Assembly: GCF_014836535.1 (NCBI RefSeq)
Contig: NZ_JACSQP010000001.1
Coordinates: forward strand, 2,849 to 66,848
Direction of reading: 5' to 3'
Length of the DNA: 64,000 bases
From: Microbacterium pullorum
Lineage (GTDB): Bacteria > Actinomycetota > Actinomycetes > Actinomycetales > Microbacteriaceae
Under the pieces are notes generated by a model. The model saw only the letters and a list, made by a program, of their open reading frames with translations, did not search any database and was not told the origin of the DNA. The first letter of the stretch is position 1. Every line of letters starts with the position of its first letter. Below, one piece after another: positions 50,878-59,429 of the stretch. The translations under genes were made by a program, and so were the position numbers.

Positions 50878-53800
50878 GTGGATATGCGATACATCGAGGA
50901 CGAAGCCCGAATCGTCTGGAGCGCGAGCGACCTGAAGGCCGCGGCCGAATGCGAGTTCGCCTGGCTGCGCGCCATCGACGCGAAGCTCGGCCGCGTGCCG
51001 GCGGTCGAGGACCCCGAGGACCTCACGCTCGAGCGTGCCGGGCGCCTCGGCATGGCGCACGAGCGGCGCGTGCTGGATGAGTATCGCCGGGCCTTCCCGG
51101 GACGCGTGGTCGAGATCGCCGAAGCGCGATCGACGGATGCCGCCGCTCTCGCCGAGGCCGTAGCCCAGACCCAGGCGGCGCTGCGCTCCGATGCCGCGGT
51201 GATCTACCAGGCTGCCTTCACCGCCCCCGACTTCGTCGGTTTCGCCGACTTCCTGGTGCGCGACGAGGTGACGGGCAGCTGGGTCGTGCAGGACACCAAA
51301 CTCGCTCGCCACGCTCGCGTCACCGCCCTCATGCAGCTCGCGGCCTATGTCGTGCAGCTCGACGCCCTCGGCGTGGCCCGTGCGGATCACGTCGAGCTGC
51401 TGCTGGGCGACGGCAGCACGTCTACCCACGCGGTGCGCGACCTGCTCCCCACCTTCCGGCTGCGCCGCGCGCGGCTGCTCGCCCTCATCGCCGACCGCGA
51501 CGTGGCGGCGGGCGCCGCCGGCGAGCCCATTCCGTGGGGCGACCCGCGGGGCGAGCTGGGCGTCATCGCCTGCGGCCGCTGCGCCACATGCGACCTCGAG
51601 GTCGTCGCGCACCGCGACCTGCTGCTGGTGGCGGGCATGCGGCCCGTGCAGCGCGAACGGCTGCGCGCCGGCGGCATCCTCACGATCGACGACCTCGCCG
51701 CCGCCCACGAGGCGCCCGCACGCATGTCGTGGGACGTCTTCGCGAGCCTGCGCACGCAGGCGCGGCTGCAGCTGGACAGCCCCGCCGGCGTGCCCGAGCC
51801 CGCGGCATCCTCCGCCGTCGCGCACGCCGTGTCCGCCGGGAATGCCCACACGGCCGACCCCGCGGGCCTCCTCGCGCCCGTCACCGGTCCGGCGCCCGTC
51901 CCGACGTACGAGGTCGTGTTCCCGCAGGCACTGGGTGCCCTGCCGCTGCCTGACGCCGGCGACATGTTCTTCGACTTCGAGGGCGACCCGCTCTACACCG
52001 AGGGCCCGGCGACGACCTGGGGCATCGACTACCTGTTCGGGTGGGTCGACGTGCGCGAGCAGTACAGCGCGATCTGGGCCCACAGCTTCGCCGAGGAGCG
52101 GGCGGCGTTCGAGCGCTTCCTCGACCTCGTGGCGCTGCGCCGCCGCGAGCGCCCCGGCATGCACATCTACCACTACGCCCCCTACGAGCCGACGCACCTG
52201 CTGCAGATGGCGGCGCGCTACGGCGTGCGCGAGGGCGACGTCGACCGGCTGCTGCGCGACGGCGTCTTCGTCGACCTCTACCCGATCGTGCGCCGGGCGC
52301 TGCGCGTGGGGTCGCGGTCGTACTCGATCAAGAAGCTCGAGCCGCTGTACATGGGCGACGAGGTGCGCACGAGCGACGTCCAGCGCGGCGATGACTCCAT
52401 CGTCAAGTACGTGCAGGCCAGGGCCGCCGCGGAGGACGGCGACGACGCGACAGCCGAGGCCGTCTTCGCCGACCTCGCCGACTACAACCGCTACGACTGC
52501 GTCTCCACGAGGCGCCTGCGCGACTGGCTGGTCGAACGCGCGAAAGACGCCGGCATGCGCCCCTCGGTCGAGCCCGATCCCGTCGACGCCGGCTATGAAC
52601 CCTCGCCGCGTGCCGAAGCGCTCGGGCGGCTGGCCGACGGTCAGCCGGAATCCGACGCACAGGCGCTGCGGCTCGCAGCCGCTGCCATCGACTACTACCC
52701 CCGCGAGCGCAAGACGTTCTGGGCCACGCACTTTCTGCGGCTTCGCGAGCCGGTGTCGACGTGGGCCGACAGTCGCGATGTCGTCGTGTTCGACGCCGAG
52801 CGTTCGCGCGTCGTGCAGGACTGGCATCGGCCCGAGGGCGGCCGCGTCGACCGGCGCCTCGTGGAGCTGCGCGGCGAGCTCGCCCCGGGCACCCGGTTGA
52901 AGGAGCGCGGACGGCCCTTCGTCGTCTACGAGCGGCCCGCGCCCTTCCCCGTCGACGCCGGGCCGCGGGCGTTGCACGCTGCCCGCTCGGCCGAGATCGT
53001 CGAGGTGCTCGACGACGGCGTCATCGTCAGCGAGACGCCCGTCGACGGGTTCACGTGGTCTGAGCTTCCCGTCGCGCTCACGCCCGAGGGTCCGCCTGCC
53101 GCCGGCAGTCAGCAGGGTGCGATCGACGAATGGGCGGATGCCGTCGTCGCGGCGGCTCCCGCCCTGCCCGCCGACGCGGCGACCGACCTGCTGCGCCGGA
53201 TGCCGCCGCGCACGCGGTCGGGCGCGCTCGCGCGCGGCACCGGCGACGTCGTTGCCGACATCACCGCGTCGATCGCGGATCTGGACCACAGCTACCTCGC
53301 CGTACAGGGCCCTCCCGGTACCGGCAAGACCTACGTCGGATCGCACGTGATCGCCCGCCTCGTCGCCGAGCGCGGGTACCGCGTGGGCGTGGTCGCGCAG
53401 TCGCACGCGGTCGTCGAGAACATGCTCGACCGGGTCGTGGCCGCCGGGGTGCCGAAGGCGCAGGTCGCCAAGGCGCTGAAGGAAGTACCCACGGGGGAGG
53501 AGTCCTTCACCGTCATCGCGAAGAACGGCGTGCAGGCGTTCGCCGCCGAGCAGCCCGCCGGATACGTCATCGGCGGCACCGCCTGGGACTTCTGCCATCC
53601 CACCCGCGTGCCGCGGCACAGCCTGGACCTGCTCGTCATCGATGAGGCGGGCCAGTTCTCGCTGGCATCCACCATCGCCGTGTCCGTCGCCGCGTCCCGC
53701 CTGCTGCTGCTGGGCGACCCGCAGCAGCTGCCGCAGGTCAGCCAGGGCACGCACCCCGAGCCGGTGGACACCTCGGCCCTCGGCTGGGTCATGGACGGCG

Positions 53801-54432
53801 CCGAGGTCATCGACGAGGCGTACGGGTACTTCCTGGCGCAGACCTGGCGCATGCATCCGGCCGTCGCCGAGCCGGTCTCCGAGCTGGCGTACGCCGGCGA
53901 GCTCGCCTCGCACCCGTCGGCGGCGGCGCGGCTGGTCACCGGCATCGAGCCGGGCGTGCACCCGGTCGCGGTGCGGCATCACGGGAACGCGACGCAGTCG
54001 CCCGAGGAGGCCGCGGAGGTCGTGCGCATCGTCCGCGACGTCGTCGGGCGGGCGTGGACCGATGGTGCCGGTGCGCCGCCGCGGTCGCTGACGGCCGCCG
54101 ACATCATCGTGGTGACGCCCTACAACGCGCAGCAGGTGCTTGTGGAGGAGGCGTTGCAGGCCGCAGGTCTCGGCGAGGTTCCGGTCGGCACGGTCGACAG
54201 GTTCCAGGGGCAGGAAGCGGCGATCGCGATCGTCTCTCTCGCGGCATCCAGCGGGCGCGACGCGCCGCGCGGGCTGGAGTTCCTGCTGCTGCAGAACCGG
54301 CTCAACGTCGCGGTGTCGCGGGCGAAGTACGCCGCCTACGTCGTCTACGCGCCCGGCGTGCTCGACGATCTGCCGCGCACGCCCGAGGGAGTGGCGCGAC
54401 TGAGCGCCTTCGCCCGACTCGTGCGGGCCTGA
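50878..54432 (+). CDS. TM0106-type RecB-like nuclease fused to an SF1 helicase
   Basis: A 1184-residue multidomain DNA/RNA-processing protein. The RecB/Cas4-like nuclease (1-240) has four cysteines placed to hold an Fe-S cluster: C25, C232, C235 and C238 ('CGRCATC'). It also shows 'FADFLV', 'VVQDTKLA' and 'MQLAAY' for the D/DxK/QxxxY core. A YprB/RNase-H-like exonuclease domain follows, with D366 and E368 in 'FFDFEGDP'. The C-terminal superfamily 1 helicase has Walker A 'QGPPGTGKTYVGS', 'VIDEAGQFSLA', 'LLGDPQQLPQVSQG' and 'QNRLNVAVSRAK'. Start GTG 50878 or ATG 50884. The biological role of this family is poorly known; repair is likely, defence possible. Confidence 0.88.
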   Translation: MDMRYIEDEARIVWSASDLKAAAECEFAWLRAIDAKLGRVPAVEDPEDLTLERAGRLGMAHERRVLDEYRRAFPGRVVEIAEARSTDAAALAEAVAQTQAALRSDAAVIYQAAFTAPDFVGFADFLVRDEVTGSWVVQDTKLARHARVTALMQLAAYVVQLDALGVARADHVELLLGDGSTSTHAVRDLLPTFRLRRARLLALIADRDVAAGAAGEPIPWGDPRGELGVIACGRCATCDLEVVAHRDLLLVAGMRPVQRERLRAGGILTIDDLAAAHEAPARMSWDVFASLRTQARLQLDSPAGVPEPAASSAVAHAVSAGNAHTADPAGLLAPVTGPAPVPTYEVVFPQALGALPLPDAGDMFFDFEGDPLYTEGPATTWGIDYLFGWVDVREQYSAIWAHSFAEERAAFERFLDLVALRRRERPGMHIYHYAPYEPTHLLQMAARYGVREGDVDRLLRDGVFVDLYPIVRRALRVGSRSYSIKKLEPLYMGDEVRTSDVQRGDDSIVKYVQARAAAEDGDDATAEAVFADLADYNRYDCVSTRRLRDWLVERAKDAGMRPSVEPDPVDAGYEPSPRAEALGRLADGQPESDAQALRLAAAAIDYYPRERKTFWATHFLRLREPVSTWADSRDVVVFDAERSRVVQDWHRPEGGRVDRRLVELRGELAPGTRLKERGRPFVVYERPAPFPVDAGPRALHAARSAEIVEVLDDGVIVSETPVDGFTWSELPVALTPEGPPAAGSQQGAIDEWADAVVAAAPALPADAATDLLRRMPPRTRSGALARGTGDVVADITASIADLDHSYLAVQGPPGTGKTYVGSHVIARLVAERGYRVGVVAQSHAVVENMLDRVVAAGVPKAQVAKALKEVPTGEESFTVIAKNGVQAFAAEQPAGYVIGGTAWDFCHPTRVPRHSLDLLVIDEAGQFSLASTIAVSVAASRLLLLGDPQQLPQVSQGTHPEPVDTSALGWVMDGAEVIDEAYGYFLAQTWRMHPAVAEPVSELAYAGELASHPSAAARLVTGIEPGVHPVAVRHHGNATQSPEEAAEVVRIVRDVVGRAWTDGAGAPPRSLTAADIIVVTPYNAQQVLVEEALQAAGLGEVPVGTVDRFQGQEAAIAIVSLAASSGRDAPRGLEFLLLQNRLNVAVSRAKYAAYVVYAPGVLDDLPRTPEGVARLSAFARLVRA

Positions 54433-54450
54433 GGCGGCGGGGCCGCCTCA
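54430..54450. terminator. Bidirectional hairpin overlapping a stop codon
   Basis: TGAGGCGGC, loop GGG and GCCGCCTCA form a perfect 9-bp stem between convergent genes; its first three bases are the TGA stop of the nuclease-helicase. Confidence 0.65.
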
Positions 54451-54460
54451 GCGGCGCGGG

Positions 54461-55093
54461 TCAGACCGTGCCGTAGAGGCGGTCGCCGGCGTCGCCGAGG
54501 CCGGGCACGATGTACCCCTTCTCGTTGAGACGCTCATCCAGCGCGCCCAGCACGAGCGTCACGTCGCGGTCGCCGACCTGCTTCTCGATCGCGGCGACGC
54601 CCTCGGGGGCGCCCAGGATGCAGATGGCGGTGACGTCCTGCGCGCCGCGGGCGAAGAGGAAGTCGATCGCCGCACCCAGCGACCCGCCGGTGGCGAGCAT
54701 GGGGTCCAGCACGAAGCACTGCCGGTCGCTGAGGTCGTCGGGCAGACGCTCGGCGTACGTCGCCGGCTGCAGGGTCACCTCGTCGCGCAGCATCCCGAGA
54801 AAGCCCACCTCGGCGGTCGGCATGAGCTTGACCATGCCCTCGAGCATGCCGAGCCCCGCGCGCAGGATCGGCACGACGAGCGGGCGCGGCTCGCTGAGGC
54901 GCACCCCGGTCGTCTCGGTGACGGGGGTGCGGATGGCGATGGGTTCCACGTGCACGTTGCGGGTCGCCTCGTAGGCGAGCAGCGTGACGAGTTCTTCCAC
55001 CAGCTGCCGGAACATCGGCGACGGCGTGCGCTCGTCGCGCAGCACGGTCAGCTTGTGGGTGATGAGGGGGTGGTTGGCCACGTGCACACGCAT
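54461..55093 (-). CDS. upp: Uracil phosphoribosyltransferase
   Basis: Pyrimidine-salvage enzyme of 210 residues converting uracil and PRPP to UMP. The length is standard. The PRPP-binding loop reads '[18 protein letters not shown]'; '[14 protein letters not shown]' and the C-terminal uracil-binding '[17 protein letters not shown]' are diagnostic. TAGTCT 6 nt before the ATG overlaps the SseB-like gene's stop codon, so upp has its own leaderless transcript. Confidence 0.96.
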   Translation of the reverse strand: MRVHVANHPLITHKLTVLRDERTPSPMFRQLVEELVTLLAYEATRNVHVEPIAIRTPVTETTGVRLSEPRPLVVPILRAGLGMLEGMVKLMPTAEVGFLGMLRDEVTLQPATYAERLPDDLSDRQCFVLDPMLATGGSLGAAIDFLFARGAQDVTAICILGAPEGVAAIEKQVGDRDVTLVLGALDERLNEKGYIVPGLGDAGDRLYGTV

Positions 55094-55099
55094 GGCTCA

Positions 55100-55105
55100 A
55101 GACTA
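55100..55105 (-). promoter_or_regulatory. -10 box built on the SseB-like stop codon
   Basis: TAGTCT on the minus strand; TAG (55103-55105) is the stop of the SseB-like gene. It stands 6 nt before the upp ATG 55093. Confidence 0.6.
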
Positions 55106-56191
55106 CGCGGTGGACCCCTCCGCTGCGGGCGCCACGTCCCAGGCGGCCGCGAGGATGACGTTGTCGGCCAGCAGCCGCACCTCGGCCAGCTGCTCGATGT
55201 GCGGGGTGGAGAAGCTCACGAGGCACAGCCCCCGGCCGTCGGGGAAGGCCAGCCAGTAGTCGACCACCCCGAGCGGACGGCCGGCGAGCTCGGGTGGCCC
55301 CATGCGGCGCGTCGTCAGTCGCAGGAAGGAGGTGCCGCCGGTTTCGGCGGCGTGCAGCTGGTCCTGCGGGCCGAGGGCCGTGCTGAGCCGCTCGCCGACG
55401 GCATCCAGGTGCGAGCGCTCACCGGCGGGTCCGAGTTCCTGCCAGTACTGGGTGACCGAGACGGATGCCGCAGCCTCGGCCGTGCGCCGCGTGAGGAAGG
55501 CGAGCAGGTGACCCCCGCCACCGGCGGCCGTCCGCGCCGTCTGTGTGAGCCAGGTTGTCAACTGGCCGCGCAGGACCGGCGCCGACGGCACGCCCTTCAG
55601 CTGCGCCTTCACGAGAGCCCGTACGTCCCGCTCGATGTGACGCGGTTCGGTCAGGTCGATGCGCGCCCAGTCGTCGCCGAGGAACAGGTCGAACCCCACG
55701 ACGCGTTCTCCCTCGCGCAACCCGCGCTCGGCCTGCTCCTGTGTGATCCAGGCGACGGCGTCGTCGTCGGGGGACGGCTGCAGTGACGCCCGCACGTCCT
55801 CGGGGGTCGCCTGCACCGGGTGGGGTCCGGCGGCGTCGAACACGACGCGCCGCAGCAGCGGCAGGTAGGCGTCCAACAGCGGGATGAGCCCCACGCCGGC
55901 CTGCAGGGCGAATTCGCGCTCGGCGTTGTCGGCCAGGAAGGCGGAGTAGGTCTCAGTCGACGAGAACAGGTGCAGCTCCCACTTGCGCTCGCCCTCGGGG
56001 TCGGCGGCTTCGATGACGCGGGTCTGGGTCTCCCCGCCCGGGCCGCGCATGAGCGGTACGACGACGTAGTCGGCGCGAAGAGCGCGTCCGATCGCGGCGA
56101 CGTCCACCGCGGCGAGGGCGGCGGCGAGACGCGCCGAGCCCACATCGGTCGACGGGGCGATCGGCATCGACTCCGGCTGCTCCTCGCTCAC
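55103..56191 (-). CDS. SseB-domain protein
   Basis: A 362-residue soluble protein with an SseB N-terminal-type domain (about residues 20-130: 'IGRALRADYVVVPLMRGPGG', 'SAFLADNAEREFALQAG'). A C-terminal half follows with 'LDAVGERLSTALGPQDQLHA' and 'WLAFPDGRGLCLVSFS', also SseB-like. In actinobacteria, SseB-domain proteins often sit near type VII-secreted or polymorphic toxin genes, where they may act as accessory or binding proteins (inference). GTG start with GAGGAG upstream. It lies beside the broken toxin-like gene and between upp and tadA. Confidence 0.75.
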   Translation of the reverse strand: MSEEQPESMPIAPSTDVGSARLAAALAAVDVAAIGRALRADYVVVPLMRGPGGETQTRVIEAADPEGERKWELHLFSSTETYSAFLADNAEREFALQAGVGLIPLLDAYLPLLRRVVFDAAGPHPVQATPEDVRASLQPSPDDDAVAWITQEQAERGLREGERVVGFDLFLGDDWARIDLTEPRHIERDVRALVKAQLKGVPSAPVLRGQLTTWLTQTARTAAGGGGHLLAFLTRRTAEAAASVSVTQYWQELGPAGERSHLDAVGERLSTALGPQDQLHAAETGGTSFLRLTTRRMGPPELAGRPLGVVDYWLAFPDGRGLCLVSFSTPHIEQLAEVRLLADNVILAAAWDVAPAAEGSTA

Positions 56192-56275
56192 GGCATTCTC
56201 CTCATGTCGTCGTCAGCCTAGCCAGAACCGCGACCCGTGCCCTTCGACCCTTCTCATGGCGGGGCGGCGGATCGA

Positions 56276-56902
56276 TCACGCACGCGTCAGGTGCAGGCGG
56301 CGGCGGACGAGGGGCGCGGGGCTCGTTCGCGGGCGCCACCACTTCACCGGTTCGCGCTGCGGCACATCGATCTCCACGGTGGCGGTCGCGGCCCCCGTGA
56401 GCATCGAGCCCAGTCCGCCCGGCGCCTTCAGGACCGTCCCGACGCCGAGTGCTCCCGACTCGACCACGATCAGGGAGTGATCGTCGCGGTCGACCACGCG
56501 CACGAGCGACACGTCTGGTGAACCGTCGACGCGGGCGGTGCAGCGTGTGCCGTCCATGGTCTCGGGTGCCCGGGCGGGGGAAGCCGCGACATCGTCGGTG
56601 AGGTCCACTTCGGCGCGCGGCGTGAAGCGCGCATCCGGCGCCTGGTCGACGGGGGGTGGGGATGCCGTCGCGCTCCCGTCGACGTCGTAGAGGTCGGCAG
56701 CGGCCCACCATCGGCCGGAGCGGAACCCGCCAGCCGTGGTGCGGACCAGCGCGTACCGCGTGCGATCGTCGATGCGGTACCGCACGAATCCGCCAGGGCC
56801 GTCGCCGGGGCGGAACGCCGCATCGAGGACGAGTCCTGCGAACGGTGCAGGGGCGTTCGTGACTTTGACCCGGTGGGCGTAGTCCAGTGCATCGATGCGC
56901 AT
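56276..56902 (-). CDS. Hypothetical protein, candidate immunity partner
   Basis: A 208-residue protein I do not recognise. It is soluble, beta-rich in appearance ('APFAGLVLDAAFRPGDGPGG', 'VRYRIDDRTRYALVRTTAGG', 'VSLVRVVDRDDHSLIVVESG') and basic at the C-terminus ('RTSPAPLVRRRLHLTRA'). Its ATG is read from TGATG, overlapping the stop of the toxin-like gene, so it is translated right after it. Toxin-immunity pairs usually have this order and coupling, which is the only ground for the immunity suggestion. An earlier in-frame start at 56920 is less likely. Confidence 0.55.
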   Translation of the reverse strand: MRIDALDYAHRVKVTNAPAPFAGLVLDAAFRPGDGPGGFVRYRIDDRTRYALVRTTAGGFRSGRWWAAADLYDVDGSATASPPPVDQAPDARFTPRAEVDLTDDVAASPARAPETMDGTRCTARVDGSPDVSLVRVVDRDDHSLIVVESGALGVGTVLKAPGGLGSMLTGAATATVEIDVPQREPVKWWRPRTSPAPLVRRRLHLTRA

Positions 56903-57505
56903 CAGTTGGCCACGACCCAAGGGACGTCATCCAACAGCCGCAAGCCCATCTCGCCGAAGTCGTTGCCGTTGATCAGATGCTCGGGAGCGCCGCCGGGCAT
57001 TCCGTTGAACGGGAGCGCGTGGCGGCTGAAGCTGTAGCCGCCGAGGTCATCGACCGTGGCGATCGCCAGGTTGTCGGCGGCATTGACGCTCGGCAGGCCG
57101 AGCGCGGCGCGCGTGCTCGCGAAGTCCCACGGTCCCGCCGTGGACCACGATCGGCCGATCTGTGCGGAGCCGTTGCCGTAGAGGCGGTAGACCACGTCGC
57201 CCTCACCCAGCGCCGTGACCGGCGTGCGCCAGAGCGCCTCGGATTCGGCCAGTTGCGCGGGTCGAAGCCGGATCGCCTGCCGCACCGTGATCTGCTCGAA
57301 GGTCTCGAAGCCGAGCGCACGGGATGCCACCTCCGCCCCCGCTTGCGCGTTGATCCGTGCGGCGCTGGCGGCGTTGCCCACCACGCGCGCCGCGGCCCCG
57401 AGCCCGGTCGCTTCGCACGTTGGCCGACTCGAACTCGGTCGCGATGCGCCCGAGGTCGGCTCCGACCGCCCGCACGCTCTCCAGGTCGATCTTCAGATCC
57501 GGCAT
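56902..57505 (-). pseudogene. Frameshifted WXG100-like/TreTu-like toxin gene
   Basis: Two frames together make one ~200-residue product. The first starts at ATG 57505 after a strong GGGGGAGG site and gives 'MPDLKIDLESVRAVGADLGR' and 'IATEFESANVR', like the start of a WXG100/ESX-type domain. Near 57410 the sense continues only in the +1 frame ('EATGLGAAARVVGNAASAA...'). That frame runs to 56902 and ends in a domain with 'VVYRLYGNGSAQIGRSW', 'RAALGLPSVNAADN' and 'RHALPFNGMPGGAPEHLI'. From memory this resembles the TreTu-type polymorphic toxin C-terminus. The WXG part is too short, so an internal deletion or a point frameshift (or sequencing error) is likely. Downstream gene coupled by TGATG. 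Confidence 0.6.
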
Positions 57506-57591
57506 TCGGTCCTCCCCCCGCCGTGAGCGAGTCTAGGGGGCGGTCGGCGCGGTGCCGAGGGGGAGAAGTCCCCGGTGCGCCCGGCGGGCAA

Positions 57592-57597
57592 TAGCCT
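57592..57597 (+). promoter_or_regulatory. -10 box (leaderless) of tadA
   Basis: TAGCCT, 6 nt before GTG 57604. Confidence 0.6.
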
Positions 57598-57603
57598 GGT
57601 CGC

Positions 57604-58077
57604 GTGGATCTCCCCGCGTGTGACGCCGACCTTGAGGCGATGGACCGCGCCCTGGCCCTCGCGGCCGAAGCCGCCGAGCACGGGGACATCCCGGTGGGGG
57701 CGGTCGTGACGGATGCCGCGGGCCGGGTCATCGGCGAGGGACGCAACCTGCGCGAGGCCACGCGCGACCCGCTCGCGCATGCCGAGATCGTGGCGCTGCG
57801 CGCGGCAGCCGAGGCCGTCGGGTCGTGGAACCTCTCCCGTTGCACGCTCGTCGTGACTCTCGAGCCGTGCCTCATGTGCGCGGGTGCCCTGATCCAGGCG
57901 CATGTGGGGCGGCTGGTCTTCGGCGCATGGGACGACAAGGCGGGCGCAGCCGGCTCGATGTACGACGTCGTGCGCGACCGGCGACTGCCGCACCGTGCCG
58001 AGGTGATCGGGGGAGTGCGTCAGCGGGAGGCATCCCTGCTGCTGCGCGCCTTCTTCAGCGCTCGTCGCGACCCCTGA
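57604..58077 (+). CDS. tadA: tRNA-specific adenosine deaminase
   Basis: Zinc-dependent deaminase of 157 residues converting the wobble A34 of tRNA-Arg(ACG) to inosine; usually essential. The zinc ligands and proton shuttle are H59 and E61 in 'AHAEIV' and C89/C92 in 'LEPCLMCAGA'. The C-terminal 'GSMYDVVRDRRLPHRAEVI' is typical of TadA rather than of free-base deaminases. GTG start with a leaderless promoter. In many actinobacteria tadA is near upp; here three extra genes stand between them. Confidence 0.95.
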   Translation: MDLPACDADLEAMDRALALAAEAAEHGDIPVGAVVTDAAGRVIGEGRNLREATRDPLAHAEIVALRAAAEAVGSWNLSRCTLVVTLEPCLMCAGALIQAHVGRLVFGAWDDKAGAAGSMYDVVRDRRLPHRAEVIGGVRQREASLLLRAFFSARRDP

Positions 58078-58100
58078 GCGGGTGAGCGCGGGCCGCGTCG

Positions 58101-58160
58101 CGAATGCTCACTCGGCGAGGCGAATGCTCACTCGGCGGGGCGAATGCTCACTCGGCGGGG
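58101..58160. repeat. Three tandem 20-bp repeats
   Basis: The unit CGAATGCTCACTCGGCGGGG occurs three times in a row (58101, 58121, 58141); the first differs by one base (GAGG for GGGG). It sits between tadA and the convergent alpha/beta-hydrolase gene. Confidence 0.95.
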
Positions 58161-58174
58161 GGGCGGGGGCGGGG

Positions 58175-59290
58175 TCAGTCGGAGGAGGCGATGACGATCG
58201 CTTCGGTCGGCGGCGCGGGGTCGGCCGGGCGGCCGATGTAGCCGATCGCGGCGAGCAGCGCGTGGCGGAACTTCGCCGGGCCCTCCAGGTGCGGCGTGTG
58301 GCCGATCCCCTCGAGGGCGAGCTCGACGACGTCGCCGCCGGCGGCCGCGTAGGCGCCCAGCACATCGCGCGTCTGCGTCACCATCGGCTGCGCGGGGGCA
58401 GCCTGCTCGCCCGGCCAGTCGGGGATCACCCCGACCTCGCCGAGCTGGTTGACGTCCGAGAACGAGGCATCCGACACGATGACGTCGGCCGTGCCGTGCA
58501 CCCACAGGATCGGCGGCTTGCGGTCGAGCGACACGATGCCCGACACGTCGAAGTACCGCGGGACGATCGCATTGAGCGCCCCGATCGTGCCCGGTGCGAA
58601 GCCGGGCCAGGTGTCGGTGTTCACCACGTCGCCGGGGTAGTTGCCGGTCGCCGTGGAGGTGCTCAGCATCGACGCGATCCACACGTCCTCGTGGTCGGTG
58701 CGGTACTCCGGCGCGACGTAGGTGGCGCGGAAGACATTGCGGGGCGACGTCGTGGCTTCGTCGCCGTCGTCGCCTGCCGTGAGGCGCTCGACGAAGTCGG
58801 GGTTGGCCGTGCCCGCACCGCACCCCGCGTCGTCGTCGGTCAGACGCGATCCGTCGCGGCGCGTGCCGCCGAAGCCGTAGGGCGAGACGGGGGATTCGAG
58901 TGTGAGCGAGAGCACGGGGTGATCCAGCGCGTACTGCATCACCACGCCCGCCCCCAGCGCCCAACCGACGAGGTGGGTGGTGGGCACCTGGAGTGCGTCG
59001 AGCACCGCGTGCAGGTCGTCGCTGAAGTCCCGCACGCCCCGCGTCGCGTCGACGGGCTCGTGGTCGGTGTCGCCGTAGCCGCGCAGATCCACCGCGATGG
59101 CGCGCAGGTCGCCGGGCAGATCCTGCATGACCTCCTGCCAGATGAGGCTCGACGACACATTGCCGTGCACGAAGACCACGGTGCGGTCGGCAGGTGTGGC
59201 GGGATCGTCTGCGATGCGCTCGAGGATGTTGACCGTCAGGCGCGGCGTCTCGATGAGCCGTGCCGAGATCCCGTCGAGGAGGGTCTGCAT
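58175..59290 (-). CDS. Alpha/beta-hydrolase-fold protein lacking the nucleophile serine
   Basis: A 371-residue alpha/beta-hydrolase-fold protein. 'VVFVHGNVSSSLIWQEVMQD' is the oxyanion loop, and 'WVHGTADVIVS' and 'EGIGHTPHLEGP' supply the acid and histidine. The nucleophile elbow, however, is 'LVGWALGAG': the usual Ser of G-x-S-x-G is Ala (codon GCG, one base from TCG). Either it no longer hydrolyses esters or it uses the fold otherwise. The ATG at 59290 has AAGGA upstream and is preferred over a frame opening at 59389. Divergent from proC. Confidence 0.82.
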   Translation of the reverse strand: MQTLLDGISARLIETPRLTVNILERIADDPATPADRTVVFVHGNVSSSLIWQEVMQDLPGDLRAIAVDLRGYGDTDHEPVDATRGVRDFSDDLHAVLDALQVPTTHLVGWALGAGVVMQYALDHPVLSLTLESPVSPYGFGGTRRDGSRLTDDDAGCGAGTANPDFVERLTAGDDGDEATTSPRNVFRATYVAPEYRTDHEDVWIASMLSTSTATGNYPGDVVNTDTWPGFAPGTIGALNAIVPRYFDVSGIVSLDRKPPILWVHGTADVIVSDASFSDVNQLGEVGVIPDWPGEQAAPAQPMVTQTRDVLGAYAAAGGDVVELALEGIGHTPHLEGPAKFRHALLAAIGYIGRPADPAPPTEAIVIASSD

Positions 59291-59417
59291 GGTGCGTCCT
59301 TCGTCTGCTCGGTGCCGGGCGGGCGGGGCCGTGCCCGTGCTCGTCACTATAGCCGCGCACCGCCAACGATCCGACGGTCTCGGGGCCATCGCCGATCACT
59401 CCGGCGCGGGCGTCTGG

Positions 59418-59423
59418 GAAGAT
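59418..59423 (+). promoter_or_regulatory. -10 box (leaderless) of proC
   Basis: GAAGAT, 6 nt before ATG 59430. Weak hexamer but matching spacing. Confidence 0.35.
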
Positions 59424-59429
59424 GGCCGC

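Noticed and set aside
56902..57505. Programmed +1 frameshifting as the explanation for the two-frame toxin-like gene.
   Set aside because: No slippery codon or stimulatory structure is apparent near 57410, and the WXG-like part is too short, so a deletion, point indel or sequencing error is simpler.
58101..58160. Possible CRISPR array.
   Set aside because: The 20-bp units are directly adjacent with no spacers, and no cas genes are present.
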